Part shown: piece by piece, positions 12,501 to 27,500 of the stretch
Layout of the letters: every line of letters starts with the position of its first letter
How positions within the stretch are numbered: position 1 is the first letter of the stretch
DNA from: Owenia fusiformis
Lineage: Eukaryota; Annelida; Polychaeta; Sabellida; Oweniidae
Direction: 5' to 3'
NCBI GenBank assembly: GCA_903813345.2
Contig: CAIIXF020000011.1
Coordinates: 13,687,754 to 13,751,753, forward strand
DNA: 64,000 nt
Position numbers and translations under genes: made by a program
The notes under the pieces: generated by a model
The model's database searches: none
The model's input: only the letters and a program-made list of their open reading frames with translations
Told to the model about the DNA's origin: nothing

Positions 12501-15500
12501 AGATAAACAAACTTCTCATATCCCATTGTCGGATTGCGGATTGTCGATTGCAGTATGATTGCAGAATATCGGCTTCCTATTTCTATATTTTAATGTGCAT
12601 TTTAATGATAAAATTTCAATTTTTTGAAATATTTTCATTTGAAAGAAATGAATGTTGTACAAATGTCCATTAGAATAAAAACTGGAGATTTGATAATTGA
12701 TGCTGGCAGAGAATTTAACTATATGGGAGAATAGTACTCAATAACATTACATTACCATAATCACACATCCCTCCTCTGAACACAGGCCTCCAGAACTCAT
12801 ACCTTGTTCTCCCCCTTGCGATCATCTGGTTAGTATTGGCCATGAACAACTGGTCACATTACCAAGAAGGAAGGAATGTAGTGGATGATGTCTGGAACCC
12901 TGCATTTGGAGGATGTTATTATCCCACATTGATCTTTTGCATAGGTCCCAAATGAACCAATATCATTTTAAAGATGAAGGGGGTCAGATTTGTCCTTACA
13001 TAAACATCAATTTACTGCTTGAACACCTTTAAATATTTTTATGTCACCACCAGAAGAATTCCCATATATGTAGAAAAAATGAAAGCATGATCAAGCTACT
13101 AATTTAAGAGATTAAAATTCTGATTTTCAATGACATCATTGTGACTCTGATTTTCAATGACATCATTGTGACTCTGATTTTCAATGACATCATTGCGACT
13201 TTGAATCAGATATCAACCCTGCAACCAGCCACCTGGTATCCTTCTTCAAACCTTTCTTTGTTTATTGTTTGATGTATCAATTAGTTTTTGTAGTATTCAA
13301 ACTTTAACATCAAAGAAGCAGTGTACTGATTTACCATAATGCATTCACTGTGTGAGTATCTTAAAATCAGTATTTTTTCATAAAAAATGAAAAAAGGTTC
13401 GGAGATATTATTTCAAGGGATTGTAAATCTCTTCTTAAATGTGCAAAAGTAAAATGTTAACAATAAGAAAAAATATCACATGTCCTCGTCAATGTGTCTC
13501 CATAACCTTGAATCTCTTCATTTGAATATCAAAAAGTGTAACATTTGAATATTGCATTTCTTATACTATTGCGAACAAAGCTACCCTTTGCATTCATTCC
13601 ACTTCACTTCTTAAAAGAGAGCTTCATCTTCACTGCTACCCTTTTCAGTTAGCTTGAATTCACTTCTTTAAAAGAGATTCATCTTTGATTAAGAAAAAAT
13701 GAAGACCCTTGATTGATTGAGATGAAATGGAAGATCCTTGATTGATTAAGATTAAATGGCAGATCCTTGATTGATTCTGAAGTATGTGTAGGAAGGAATT
13801 TTTGGAGATCTTGCTAGAGATTGGAAAGCCTTGTTCTATTTCTTTTTCAGACTAGAATTGTTGATGGAAAGTTTAGTACAGTACATGCACATAGCTCAGT
13901 TTCACACATGCTGTTTTACTGTTTTTGTGCTAATGTCTAAAATAGTTGTCAGAGGTGGTGAAGCATACCTGTAGGTCTATACAAGTCGCAACTCATCTGG
14001 TTTAACCTCAGTGCTATATACAGAATGCATCCAGGCTTACCCTGATATCAGATTCTACACTATACTCACACTCTTAAGAACAATGAACAAAAGCTACATT
14101 TTCCCCATCTCCATATTGTTTGTGCAGTGTGAGAGATTTCATCTGGGAGTTCTCCTTTCTTAGATGGCCTTTTTGGATGGTCTAAACATTTTATATATCA
14201 CTCTTTATTGACAAGTTTAGTGACAACCTTTGTCTTCTAATGAAGGGTAGATTCTGCCAGAAAATGATTACCTTAAAATGCAAATGATAAGCCATACTCA
14301 TGGCAAAATCAAGCTTTTCAAGAAGAGTAAAAAGAGATAAGAATGATAACAGGTACTGACAGTATGTGAAAATACAGAATGACAGGTATGTGAGAGTACA
14401 GAATGACAGGTATGTGATCTGTAGTACAGAATGACAGGTATGTCAGAGTACAGAATGACAGGTATGTCAGAGTACAGAATGACAGGTATGTCAGAGTACA
14501 GAATGACAGGTATGTCAGAATACAGAATGACAGGTATGTCAGTCTTGTATTTTAAGGTCAATTTTGAGTAGAACATAGATTCTCTGAATGTTTCTCAATG
14601 TGGATTGTTAGTTCTGCAAGTCAGGTGCCAGTTTCCCATCAACATGCCACCTTTGAGCATTAGATGTGATGATAGGTCTGCATGTTGAGAACTCCCAATA
14701 GTTGTGTATGGATTTATTTTACCCCCCCCTCAATCTTATTATAATTTAAAAGATACAATCAGCTTGGTAGGCATTGTATGTTGCATTAACTATTATTTAT
14801 TAGATATCATTCATAGAACATCAGTAGGCATCTAAAAATATTGAGACTATATGCAGTAGAAACTGCTAAGTGGAACTCCTCTGTTAGTGGAACACCTCAC
14901 TAGTGGAACATTTTTTATGGTCCCAAGGGCGTTCCACTTACATAGGTTCTACTGTGCTGCTTTGCCTGTTTAACACCCTTTAATGTTCCTCTTTATCTGA
15001 ACTAACGTAAACCAAATTCACATTTAATGCATGGGATATAAGGTAAAAAGATAAACGTCATCTAACCTGGGGTGAAATATATTAATCATAAAAAAGATAT
15101 CACAGACTGTTGTCTTTGATAAACAAAACTAGATGACTAATGTTGAAAAATGGCAAACCGATTATTTGTAAACATGTATGATGTGATAGTTAAAGCCTAA
15201 TATTAGGTTTATCGAACCATTATGAGCAAATATTCAGTCAGTTAAAGTCTTTCAAATCACTATTTCCAGCTTCAATTCCATTAAAATGTAATATTTTATA
15301 TTTTGGCGTAAGCATCATTAGGAGTAAACGGTTTGCTTTGAAGGCATTTAGAAAACTATCAATTTTAGAATTCATTTTCTCGGTTGCTAAGCAACGGAAG
15401 AGTCTATGGACTCATGGGAGCAACCTTTGGGTTACTGTGTATTATACATCGGAATAAATGAATTGATGCGGCTGCTTGGTTGGTATAGGAATGACAATGT

Positions 15501-18500
15501 GATCTTTTTTTAAATCTGCGTCTCCAACTTTTATCTTTCAAACCATTCACATTATCCAAACAAAAATGAAAAATGTTTTACACTTCGTTAAGTTAAATAT
15601 AAATGTAAAAAATAATATTCTTTACAAATACAAAAACTGTCTGCAAAATTATGATACCACTTTGATAATGACGTTTATTTCTAAAATATGAATTACATAA
15701 TTTTTATAATTCCCTAGTGAAATGATGCAGTTAAAATGAAAGTTTTTCTTGAGGTCACTTGACACAGGGTGACACAAGAGTAGCGTGACAATAATCATTC
15801 CATCATTCTAGCCTCGGGTGACATGAACAAAATGTTACATATGGTACTTAGGCTGTTCAGTGGTATTTATGAAGGGTTGCGTGCTACCTAAAACAATGTA
15901 ATGCTCTAATTTGGTTGAAAAACAAGGGTCTAGACTTCTGGCTTGAGGCTATGGAAATGTTACTCAAAAGCTAGTTTTGCTGGAAAAGGTTCAGTTTTGG
16001 TCAGATAGCAAAATGTCATCTTGATAAGGGAATAAGCTGGTGTAGCATGTATACAGTTTCTACATGATTAATGTTCAGGGAGAAATAATACAGTTACATG
16101 TACTTTTCCCTTTGCATTGCAATTGTTCAATTCAGCTTCTTAAAAGAGAGCTTCATCTACCGTATACATACACAGTTCTGATCATCAGGGTAATGTTACT
16201 TTGTTACTCTACAAAATAAACTCCAAAAATGGAAAACCATTATCATCTGAAGGAGATTATGAAAATCTGAAATAAATTGGCACTGGCTCTCCTAAAATGC
16301 ATCCCAGGACTCATTGCTAACTGGTTTTAATTTTCAGATGATTTGTAGAAATCATGTCATGGCGTCCCTGATGATTTTCCAAGTTCCCTTTTCTCAGTTT
16401 AGCTTGATAGGAAAGTACAACACCCACATAATGTATCATGACATATTCTCTACCAAATAGATTATCATGTGACATTCATTTTATCTTCTTACATTATTTC
16501 CTATCTTTTGACATTTGGACTTATCTGTAAACATGCTTGAGTTGGATGGTTACATGACTTAAGTTGGAATTTCATACAGGAACAAATTCATCACATGATC
16601 AGTGAAGTTAATTATGATAAAAGCCTTGTGCAGTCAATTTTGTATTGTTTCTTGTAATACAGGGTGACCGGAAAAAAAGGAGACCATTGAAATAGGCAAT
16701 ATCTCCTAAAATAGACTAGTGACATCAATGAAATTTTGCATACATCAGGACAGTTCTATGGAAATTTGTTCCTGAAAGTGTCAATACAAGCAGTCAACTG
16801 GTTCAGGAGCTATGATCATTTACATAACATGCTCCAAATAGGCGCAATTGAGACCAACGCAGAGCTGGATACATTTGGCAAATACCCTTACATATTCCGA
16901 CCTTGTTATGGCATTACATTTAGCATTTATTGCCACCTTTATGTCAGCAATTGTCTCAGGATTGTTTTGGTACACATTGTCTTTCAAATTGCCTCACAAA
17001 AAGAAATCAGGTGGATTCAAATTTGAGTTGTATGGAGACGAAGCTTATCTGACCTATGGCTTCTGACTCAGTGGTCCCACTCAGTTACAGTATCATCCTA
17101 AGGAGGTTTTGGGCAGCCCTTGGTTTCCATATGGGATTTAATTGTGCCATATAGTGGTTTTAGTAACATGGCACTATGCCCAATACCTAAAGTGACTCTT
17201 AAGATTGGGTAAATCAGCACTTTGGCAACAGGATGATGAACCACATGTCAGATAACCCTTCATTGCCATTACAGCCTAGACTTGAATCCTGCTGATTTCT
17301 TTTTGTATGGATATTTGAAAGACAATCTATACCAAAACAATCCTCAGACTATTGTTGACCTAAAGAAGGCAATCACTGCTATATGTAATGCCATAATAAT
17401 GCCATAGAGGGCAGAACATGTAAGGGTAGTTTGCCATATGAATCCAACTCTGCGTTGGTCTCAATTGTGCCTATTTGGAGCATGTTATGTAAATGATCAT
17501 AGCTCCTGAACCAGTTGAATGCTTGTATTGAAACCTTCAGTAACAAATTTCCATATAACTGTTCCAGTGTATGCAAAATTTCATTGATGGCACTTGTCTA
17601 GTTTAGGAGAAATTGATTACTTCAATGGTCTCCTTTTTTTCCGGTCACCCTGTAGATATAATGAGATTCATGATTTATTATTTGATTACCTTTCAAATAT
17701 AAGTATTACCATTTAGGGTCTGTTATATCAAGAATTTTGATAACTGCAAAAATGATAATAGTTCACTCTACTCATTTGGGAAATTGTAATTGCAAATTGT
17801 AAGAAGCTCCTCCTATGGGGATGTGGATACTTGGGAGAAACAATGCTTGAAGAACTCTTTGATTTAAGGGAATTAGTCACTTATAAGACCTATAATTTGT
17901 CTGTTTATTCCTTGCCTTCTTGTGGTTATTGAAGCAAACTGTGAGAGAGTGCTAGGTTTGTTTTATGAAGTAGGGAGCATTTCTCATATTCCCATTGATC
18001 TGTGTAGCAGTGATAGATTGTTGTGATTCTGGGGTGTTTCACAGTCTGCTGTGTTCAGCCTATCAATCTAACATACATCTACAAACAAACTGCACGCAAG
18101 ATGTATCAATCCCAGCATTCTTTGGTCAGTTCATTTTGTATGGCTCTCAGAGTTGAGCAGCCCATAATGTTACCCACAAACTTGCGAAAATAGTATTTAT
18201 CTGCTGTGTAAAAACAGAGAATTGCTGTTATACATGCTTTATCAGGTTGAGTAATGTCCATGTGCTACATCCATCAACGCTCTGCAAATGGTAGAACTCT
18301 TGGTCAACTGGTTGATTCTGGTCATGTGACTTTGTTGGAATTCTGGGAGTGGACATTCATTCAGACAAACAAGGGGTGAAGATAAGCATCCTTGTAGTAG
18401 ACCATCACCAAGTAAACATGGAGTACACATGTCATACCATTGGTTCAATTACTTCCTGCATGGACAATGTCTTTTAAAGTAGCAATGCATACCATTGTAC

Positions 18501-21500
18501 CCTGAATCTCTTAGAGCCTCTTAGGATACACAGAACAATTCTACCCTCCTAATATGTCAGTACAATAACCCTCCTAGGATGTCAGCACAATTCTACCCTC
18601 TTAGGATGTCACTACAATTCTACCCTCCTAGGATGTCAGTACAATTCTACCCTTTTAGGATGTCACTACAATTCTACCCTCCTAGGATGTCAGTACAATT
18701 CTACCCTCCTAGGATGGCAGTATAATTCTACCCTCTTAGGATTTCAGAAAAATACTGTAGTTTCGAAACTAATAATTTCTTTATGACATCATTACAGTTA
18801 CTTTTAGGGAATTTTATTGGGTTCAAAGAATTGAAAATTTCAGATTTAAATATTTAAATGACATGGAATCCTATCAGACCTAGTAGATCAGATTTCGTAT
18901 GAAAGTACATTGAATAAACAAACAGATCAAAGCATTTGGTCTAAACGCATTTAGTTCTTATTGAAAGAGTTAATGTGTCAATCGCACTAACATGTGATTC
19001 AAATATTCTTTACAAACGGTACAATCAATGAATTGTGACGAGACAATATTGGAAATACTTTTGATGGAACTGTTTTCTATACTAAATAGTAATCAAATGG
19101 CCTAGAATATATTGATTAGATCTCAGTCAGGTCAACACGTTTTTATTTCATCCCCTGATCTAAATTACATATGAGTATCTATCATCTACTGTGCTTCTTT
19201 ATCTTCTAGGCTGTCTCATAAATTATGATTTCTGCACCTTTATTCTGGAATATCTTGGTTTGTTAACTTCAAGTTTTGCTTATCTGGGTTTGTTAACTAG
19301 ATTATCTTGTATATATAGTTATCTAGCTGGACTTTAGGTGTATCTTTAATGGAATTGACTGACTGGAAAATGGTATCTCACTAAGTGGCATGAGATTAAC
19401 TCTTGTTTCCTGAATCCTACTTAACCCCTTTTCTACCTATTAAGATTGGATTTCCTCTCAAATTGTTGTAATTTGTACAAGATGTATACAGTGAACATCC
19501 CATTGCTGAACAAAGCACAAAGGGCAACATTAAAGTTCAAAAAGTCCATTTAGTCCATAAAACAATTGGTTCCTCATATACAAGATATCTGTTATAAAAG
19601 GTTTAACTAATGTGAAAATACACGTATCTCTGCTTATACCTGTAGTGTAAATTTAAAGCTATAGAATTCGTTCTTGTGTAATTTGAGAGGAGAACCATGC
19701 AATTTATACATATTCTTAAGAAAAATTAGACATTGGAAACATTTTTTGTTGATATAGTGCTGCATATGAGCATCCCATGCAGTGACTGGCAATTATATAT
19801 AATTGGAAACTGGGTTTGCTAGTGGCAGAAAAGATAAATGATCAAGTCAACAATTTACAGTTACCTGAGTCTGGACCTGACATTTACCCAGCATCATTAT
19901 CTTTAGATTAGACCTCTTTTTTCAGCATCTTAGTAAGCATTCTGTATTCACTATATACAGAACATCATTTTTAACATATTCACTATATACCAGGTATATG
20001 GTCGGCTACTTTCTTTTTGAAATTGGGAATTTTGGTGTAAAATGTAGCATCCTGCATTCAAAAGACATCAATGGCTTGTAAAGAATATATTAACAATAAA
20101 TAAATTTATTTTTTATTATAATGACTTTATTGTCTGTATGCCCTTCAACCAGTTTTTATTTAACATATTGTTAAGGACATGCTGGCAGGTGGAGGGAGGG
20201 GGGTGGGAGTGTGAGTGTGAGGGTGGAGATACATTATATACACATTTCTGCTTTTTTGCCATGTTCATCTTCTTTGTGTAGATAATATGCACACTAGGGT
20301 GTCATCCACCGTATCCATATTTTTCACCAAAAAAAATAAAAATAAATGAAATGAATGAAACCGAGATGTGTGTTACATCCTTGGCACAGAAGACTTACAT
20401 AGACGTAGAACAAGTAGTTGTTCATTTGTGTTCCTGTCAGTCAATTTGAAACACTTGTTAAGCATTTGTTTTATTAAGAAACAATTTGACACAATTTGTT
20501 CACATATGTTATAAATGGAGCAGTAAATAATGGATTATTTTTGTAAAAGTGATATTTTTATGGCTTGAAATGTGTTTACATTTGTTAATTCATCTGAAGC
20601 CTCTGGTATGTTTGCTTTAGATCTCAATGATTTATACCTTTGAGGTTTGATAGTGTCTTACTTCCACACTTTCTTTTGAGGATGCATTTGAAAAACTACT
20701 TATATTTATGTTTGAAATTACCAAATACAGTTGAAAATGTTTTTACAAATACTATTCCCCTTTTCTTGTTCATTAAACCAAATCCTTCTTTAATCTTTGA
20801 TATATTTATTTTAAAATGGTAACTATGGCAACTGGTTCAGTTACCATACCAATGTGGTCTGTTTTTTATTCCACCACTCCAACATTTAATATGCAACAAC
20901 TACCAAAACGAATATATAAGTACATGACAAAATACATGTAACTGATGAAAAAAGTACTAAAAGAATCTCAGAATTCCTGTTTTGTACCATTCCTGCAAAA
21001 TTCCAGGTAAATTGCTGTTTAAAGCCAGAAAGGTGCTTAATTGTTTATAATTGGCTCAAGGTGCCTAAAGCTCACATACAGGGTTCCTTTGAAATCTAAG
21101 TAGTTAGTCTACTGCCCTACAGTCAAGCAGAAAGTAACAAACTGGTTAGCAGAGAAACTGTCAAAATAAGCATTTCATTCCCCAAGTCTGGATTTCTACT
21201 GTGTCTGACTCACTCCACCATAAATTGTTTTTTAAGTCACATATCAGGTGATAATATACCTGTGAAACGGTTTAGCAAGCCACGATTCTTAGAAATATTT
21301 TTGGACTTTCTGGATGCACTTTAAATCAAAAAATCAATTTTAGAAAATGTTCATATGAATTCGTATAATTATATCAAAAAAGGAGCATATAGTTTCAGTT
21401 ATTTTTCATTTACCAAAATATACTTTTTCATTTGGAAATATTCACTTTTAGAGGTACACGTACTCACTTATAAAGGGTTTACTGTATATTATTTATAACA

Positions 21501-24500
21501 TCCAGATTTAGTGTAGAAATTAAAGATAATTACTCCTGTTGTTTATAAACTAACTGACTGACTTATCTCTAGTCCCAGAATATTCTAGTTATAGTCTATC
21601 TGCACTAATTAGCTGCTGCAGTGCACTTCCATTAATTACTGGTAATTACTGATTGAGGGATTATTTGATACAAACCATGTTATACATATGTACTCCTGAA
21701 GGTATGGATCTAGTATATAAGCTCTAACTATTAAGTTGAGGTTCTGAGTCTTGGGTCAGAAATGTTTTTTCACAGTTTTTTAAATTGCAATATTGGTTTT
21801 GTACATGGAGGTCTCTTTATCCTCCCCTTATCATCTTCATATACATTGTACATACAGAAAAAACTTAATGAACACCTCTCTTGTGAACACCTGTGTTTAG
21901 TGAACACCAATACAAGACACAATGTTACTGTTCCCTTCAAGACAATGTGCTAGGCCAATCGAGCTTGAACCAGCTCCTAAGACTGCCTCTGGGGGAATTT
22001 CAATTAAAAGAGAATGTAGAGGGGTACAGAGACTCAAAACAAGATAATGATTTTCACCCACACTCAATCAAATAACCTTCTTTTATTTATAAAACAGAAT
22101 AGTCAAGGAGAAGGTGGAGTTATTTTATTAAAAAGACTCAAGCTGATTGCTATTGAATCAATATCTACACCTACTGATATTATGATTTTTATGTTTATTA
22201 AGACACTGATGCTAATAATGATATGTTCTCTTTCAACCATCAAAGTTGAAAGTTATTAGATGTCATTTTAAATGATGTCATATTACAAGGGCTCCTATTC
22301 ATTTTTTGCTTCATTTTGTTCGATTTTTGCATGTAATAGTTCATAAGATATGATTTGACATACATTGAGAAAATAATTATAGGGCTCTTGACATTTCTCA
22401 TTCTGAAATTAGAAAATTGCCAAAAATTGGTCTTTAGAAGGGATGATGCCCAAATCTGAGAAACATTTGTTATGGAATACTGTAAGATGGGATTGGGATA
22501 TAATGATTTCATCCATGAAGAATGTTGATTTTTTGATTATTTCAAATGAAATGCAAATTACCATTTTCAAATTTTGTGTTTGTCACAAATGTCACAATTT
22601 TTGGACACTGTCCTTAATTACAAAATAGGATTCTGCAGAGAAAGTGATTTTTGTTTCGTTGATCGCACATTTGACACCTTGAGTGGCAGATTGTCAGTTT
22701 ATCTATAAATCATTTTGTGTCCTATCTGAAGAAAAATGTCAATCATAGACACATGCTCTTCAATATTTGTTAATTTTACTTTTACTTTACTTTTGATTGA
22801 GTCTGTTTTGTGCTTGGTTGAATCACAAAAGTTTGATTATTGTAATACCTCCCTGGTTCATAAGGTTAAGTTGGCTCATAGTGAATAATATTTGCATATG
22901 TATGCATCACTGTTTATTCTTCATATTTAAATGTTCATCAGCCGTGTCAAGGAAAACATTGATCTTTGAGTTAAGTTATGAATCTATCATATTAAGGTGT
23001 TCTTCTAAATTTTGAACTGTGAGATGAAATTGAATATTATTCAGTTAGATATTTGTAACCAATACTGTGTATTCAGGTATAAAAGTGAAAAATATAAACT
23101 TAAGGTAGTTTAGTTCCATATATTCAGAAATTCTTATAGTCTTGGAGACTGATGGTTTTTTCAGTATACATAACTTAAACATGATCCTTAATCTTGTGTC
23201 ATAGATTTTGTATTCTTGTAAAATTCACAGAAGTATTGAGTTATATGCTTTCTTAGGTTAGAGCTAATTTGATCAATATATAATTACTTATATGGGTAAA
23301 TATCAATTGTGTTACCAAATAGACTCCTACACATAACATATACATAGAAGCATATGGTATATTCAGTTCTGTTGTGAACGATAACACAATTTGAGTATCT
23401 TTGAGAGTATAAAAGTTGATAGTGTATAAAAGGATCAGTTTGGGTGCTCTGGGTATGTTTCCATCATTTTTAGTCATTTCTCCAGAAAGTAAAAGCCATG
23501 TGTGTGTTATGTTTATTGCCTAGGTGATGCATTGATGTCCCATTGATTCAGGCTTAGAGGCATCATTTGTTTGCAGAGCTCCATCTTATTCTTCATTTCA
23601 TACAGCTGTTCACTTTCAGCCTTTTATAAACCCTTTCAGTGGGTACTGTTAAATTTATTTTGATGAAATGAACCTCTTGATCAAGGGCACTCGTTGTAAC
23701 ACTATAGACACATTGTTCCCATCAAATTCAAATTCTTTGAGCATAAAATTTTGCCTCGGAAATTCTGTATGTAGATCTATTAAGCTTTACTTATAGGGGC
23801 CAAGTGCCAAGTTTAGCTTGTAATTTTAACTTCCTATTGACAAATAAATATTGATGAATTATAAAAAGATTCTTTAAATATTTACCATATTGGGTTTCTC
23901 AGTTAGCTAAAATCCTGAGTAATGCAAGATTTGGAATAATTTATATAACAATGTTTTTATGCAACTCTATACAAAAAAGGCTAGCCAAATAGGCTATGTA
24001 ATTCTTTGACCTTTGATTTGCAGTCTTAGTATTCTTCACAAAGTTATACAATCGAATACTGCAAAAATCATGTTCAAGCTTTAAAATGTTTTTGCAATGG
24101 AAGCCTAAACAAGAATGCTAGGCTTTTAGGCACCACCTTCTAATCAACACTGCCACAATCTATCAACTAGCTATAATGATTGCAGATTGCCTATGTCTGA
24201 ATCGCTTTATACAATCATGATAAGTTAAAATGCACCAAAATTACTACATCAAACTGTTACATCAAAAATGTTCTACTACAACCAAATATTTCCTTGTGAG
24301 AGCTCTTTGAGCCCCTTTCTATTTTAGCAGGTAACTATATTTACACAATGAACAATCTATGTAACTTAACAAAAAGGAATTTGATCAGAAAACCAGCAAT
24401 ATACCTTTTATATGATATGAGTCATACTCACTTACCACTTAAAAAGCATAGGAAAATGAATCCCCAACATCCCAAATTATGGAATTATTTTTAATTGTAT

Positions 24501-27500
24501 TTCATTTACCTCCTATGAAGGTAAGCAATACCTCTTTGGTTGGGTATATATCCTGTAGTTTTATTGTCATTTTCACTTGTTACTCTGATCAAGGTAGAAA
24601 AACTATTTTTACAGCCACAGGCAGTCCCAGCCAGTATACAAAAACTTGTCTTTAATGACATAGATCCATATCAGATCATGCTGTTGAAAAAATCAGAGAA
24701 AATCAACACAATCCATTGAATTCATTTCACAGTCTATTTAGAGATTGTTATTATAGTATAAGTAGATGCCTTTTCCTCTTTAACCTTTGATTGCTTGTCA
24801 GTCAATCAGTCAATCAGTCAATCAGCCACAACAGATTTAAGCAACAAATAACAAAATGGCACCACACAGTCAATTTGACAATTAAGATACATTGTTAAAA
24901 TGATAAGAATAGCCTTATAAAAAACTGTTTATTTTTATTTAAAACTTATGATAATAGGTTAACAACATTGAAAGTTGACTCTACAAACCACAATAAGTAA
25001 GAGTTGGGTGTGTAGTGGTTCAAATTACATAAATCATTGTTCACATTTCTTTAAAAATTACATGGATATGCAAACAATGTATGTCGTTTTAACATATTTG
25101 AACATTTATTTGTACAATCACAATAATTAAGACATTGATTGACATTGACATTCTATTGCTCTTACACATGAACTTTGGGCTAAAATATGGCATATCGTAC
25201 AATTTGGGCTAAAATATGGCATCAAACAATTTAGGCTAGAATATGGCATCCAGTCATATTTACTCAGTACTGTAGATCAGCATAAGTACTTATTTGAATG
25301 TCATGTTAACTACTACTTTGAATGTCATATTAACTACTGATTTGAATGTCATATTAGCCGCATGTAGATTGTAGATGATACTATAGAATTATCAGAGAAT
25401 TATTAGGTGATTTATTCTCTTCACAGCTGTTACAAAGACCCCTTAACCATTTTAATCTTTAAAACTGAGTTTTATTATTTTTCTCAGATTCGACAATAAA
25501 ATTAATTCAGTGTTTTTCTGATCAGTCTTCTCATTAATTTTTATCTTAGCTTAGAATACTATATTTATGATTTTTTCATCTAAATTCACTTTATTTCGAA
25601 GTAGGAAGATGAGGTTCAATCAGACTTTATCAAACAGCCTTTCAGCAGAGTCTGGTCAGGTTGACCCAACCTTTTATGCAGAGGAATATAAATTATTTTA
25701 GCAGTGACAATAAAATGAACATTTTCAAGCAAATTAGTTCCAGTGTCCTGTAATTTGCTATTTGTTGTGAATTCACTGATATCGAGGTTTTAACTAGCAT
25801 CCTGTTCATTGAAGGAATGAATATAAATGCGAAATAAATATGTTAGATTGCTCTTTTCAGTTGTAAATATATATTTTAAGGACAAATTGAATGAACTGAG
25901 GTATAATATTAGACCTCTATACTCATTTAGTATTTCTACCAGGAATGTTTTTTGTAAATCCCAATTTTGACAGAAACATTTTCATTTGGGGATGACATAT
26001 GGGCTTTTCAAAAGTTGTAACAATTTTACAATATGTTTTGTTAACAACATTCCTAATGGTGCCAATCTTATATAAATCTCTGAGTTGACTTTCTAAGTTC
26101 TGACTTTTGTCATTTGGCATTACATGTAATTCTGAAAGGTGAGACCTCCTTTGTTATATCCACATTCCACATTAGCTGTGCTCCTTCATGAAGGTATTTA
26201 TTCTAAAATTTGAACATGTCTTTAATCTGTATCTTCCATAGCTGATTTAATGTACCTCAAATAGATATAAAGATGTAAAGTAAAACCTGTGTATATCGAA
26301 CATTTTTTGCCAAGTTCACTAATTAGAGGGTAATTCATACAGAAGTCAGTAGATATAGAGTATATGTGAAGGAAGGGTGTTTACTAGAGACAGGTGTTCA
26401 CTAAAGAGAGGTGTTCACTAGAGAGAGGTGTTCAATAGAGATGTGTTCACTAGAGACAGGTGTTCACTAGAGACAGGTGTTCACTAAAGAAAGGTGTTCA
26501 CTAAGACAGCATTTACTGTATTTATGGTGTGACATAATGACTTATATTACTTTTGCATTCTCAATTCTTAGTACCCTTTGCCAAAAGTATAGACAAAGCT
26601 CTCTTTTAGAAGTGAAGACATACAAAAACAAATATTCATAGCTACAACAATAAATATGATTTTTCAAAACATAAAATATGAACTTTTTGATTTATATGAG
26701 AATTTGAAAAATGTTGTCCCTCAGATGTCAGTTTTCTGCTCACCCCCTAATTGAACCCAAACATCTGGGTGTCATTGCCAAAAATACATTTATTATTGAA
26801 TCCATTTTGACATGTGATATGTCTTTCTATTGACAATGACTTATCAACAGAAACAAAAATGCAACAGAATGTAACAGAGACCCTTGTTGATTTAACCCTG
26901 TCGACATTTTGGATCACTTTCTTGTTAAACCTTCTCAATTTCATTTTTGTTTCTTGAAAAATATTTTAGGTAGATCATCCCTTTTATGTTGTAGCTGTTT
27001 GTCCGTTGATTACAAAAATTTTGGATTTTTCAAAGTTGACAGTATCTTGATAAAATTGTATATGGTTAATTGAGAGGGATAAAGTGACTGCACATTTTTT
27101 ATATGAACTGTGTTAGATAACATTTGACATTGGAACTGTTTATCATTGCTAAGCAGCCTTTCAACAAACAAACAAATACTGTTCATGTATTTATTTAGGA
27201 TTGAAAATGTTAAGTCAAATCATATACATTACAAAAATAAATTTTGTGGAACTGAGGTTTTAAGTCCCTAACAAAAAACTACATATTTATTCTTGTTAGA
27301 TCTGTGTTTGACCTCAAAATATTGTAGCAAAAAGTTAATGTATTGATTTGATATGTTTCTTCTTTTTATGATTGAATGAGGTTTTTATATGTTTGAGTAT
27401 TATACAAATGTTGTCATTTAAATATCTATAATTTGATGAATTTATGATTGAACCTATGATTATATAAAATATGTACAAAATAAGGTATCAGTTCATTTAT

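Noticed and set aside
14298-14576. Minus-strand frame encoding repeated DIPVILYS octapeptides
   Set aside because: Produced by a 24-bp minisatellite inside TMTC2 intron 1; period divisible by three explains the open frame.
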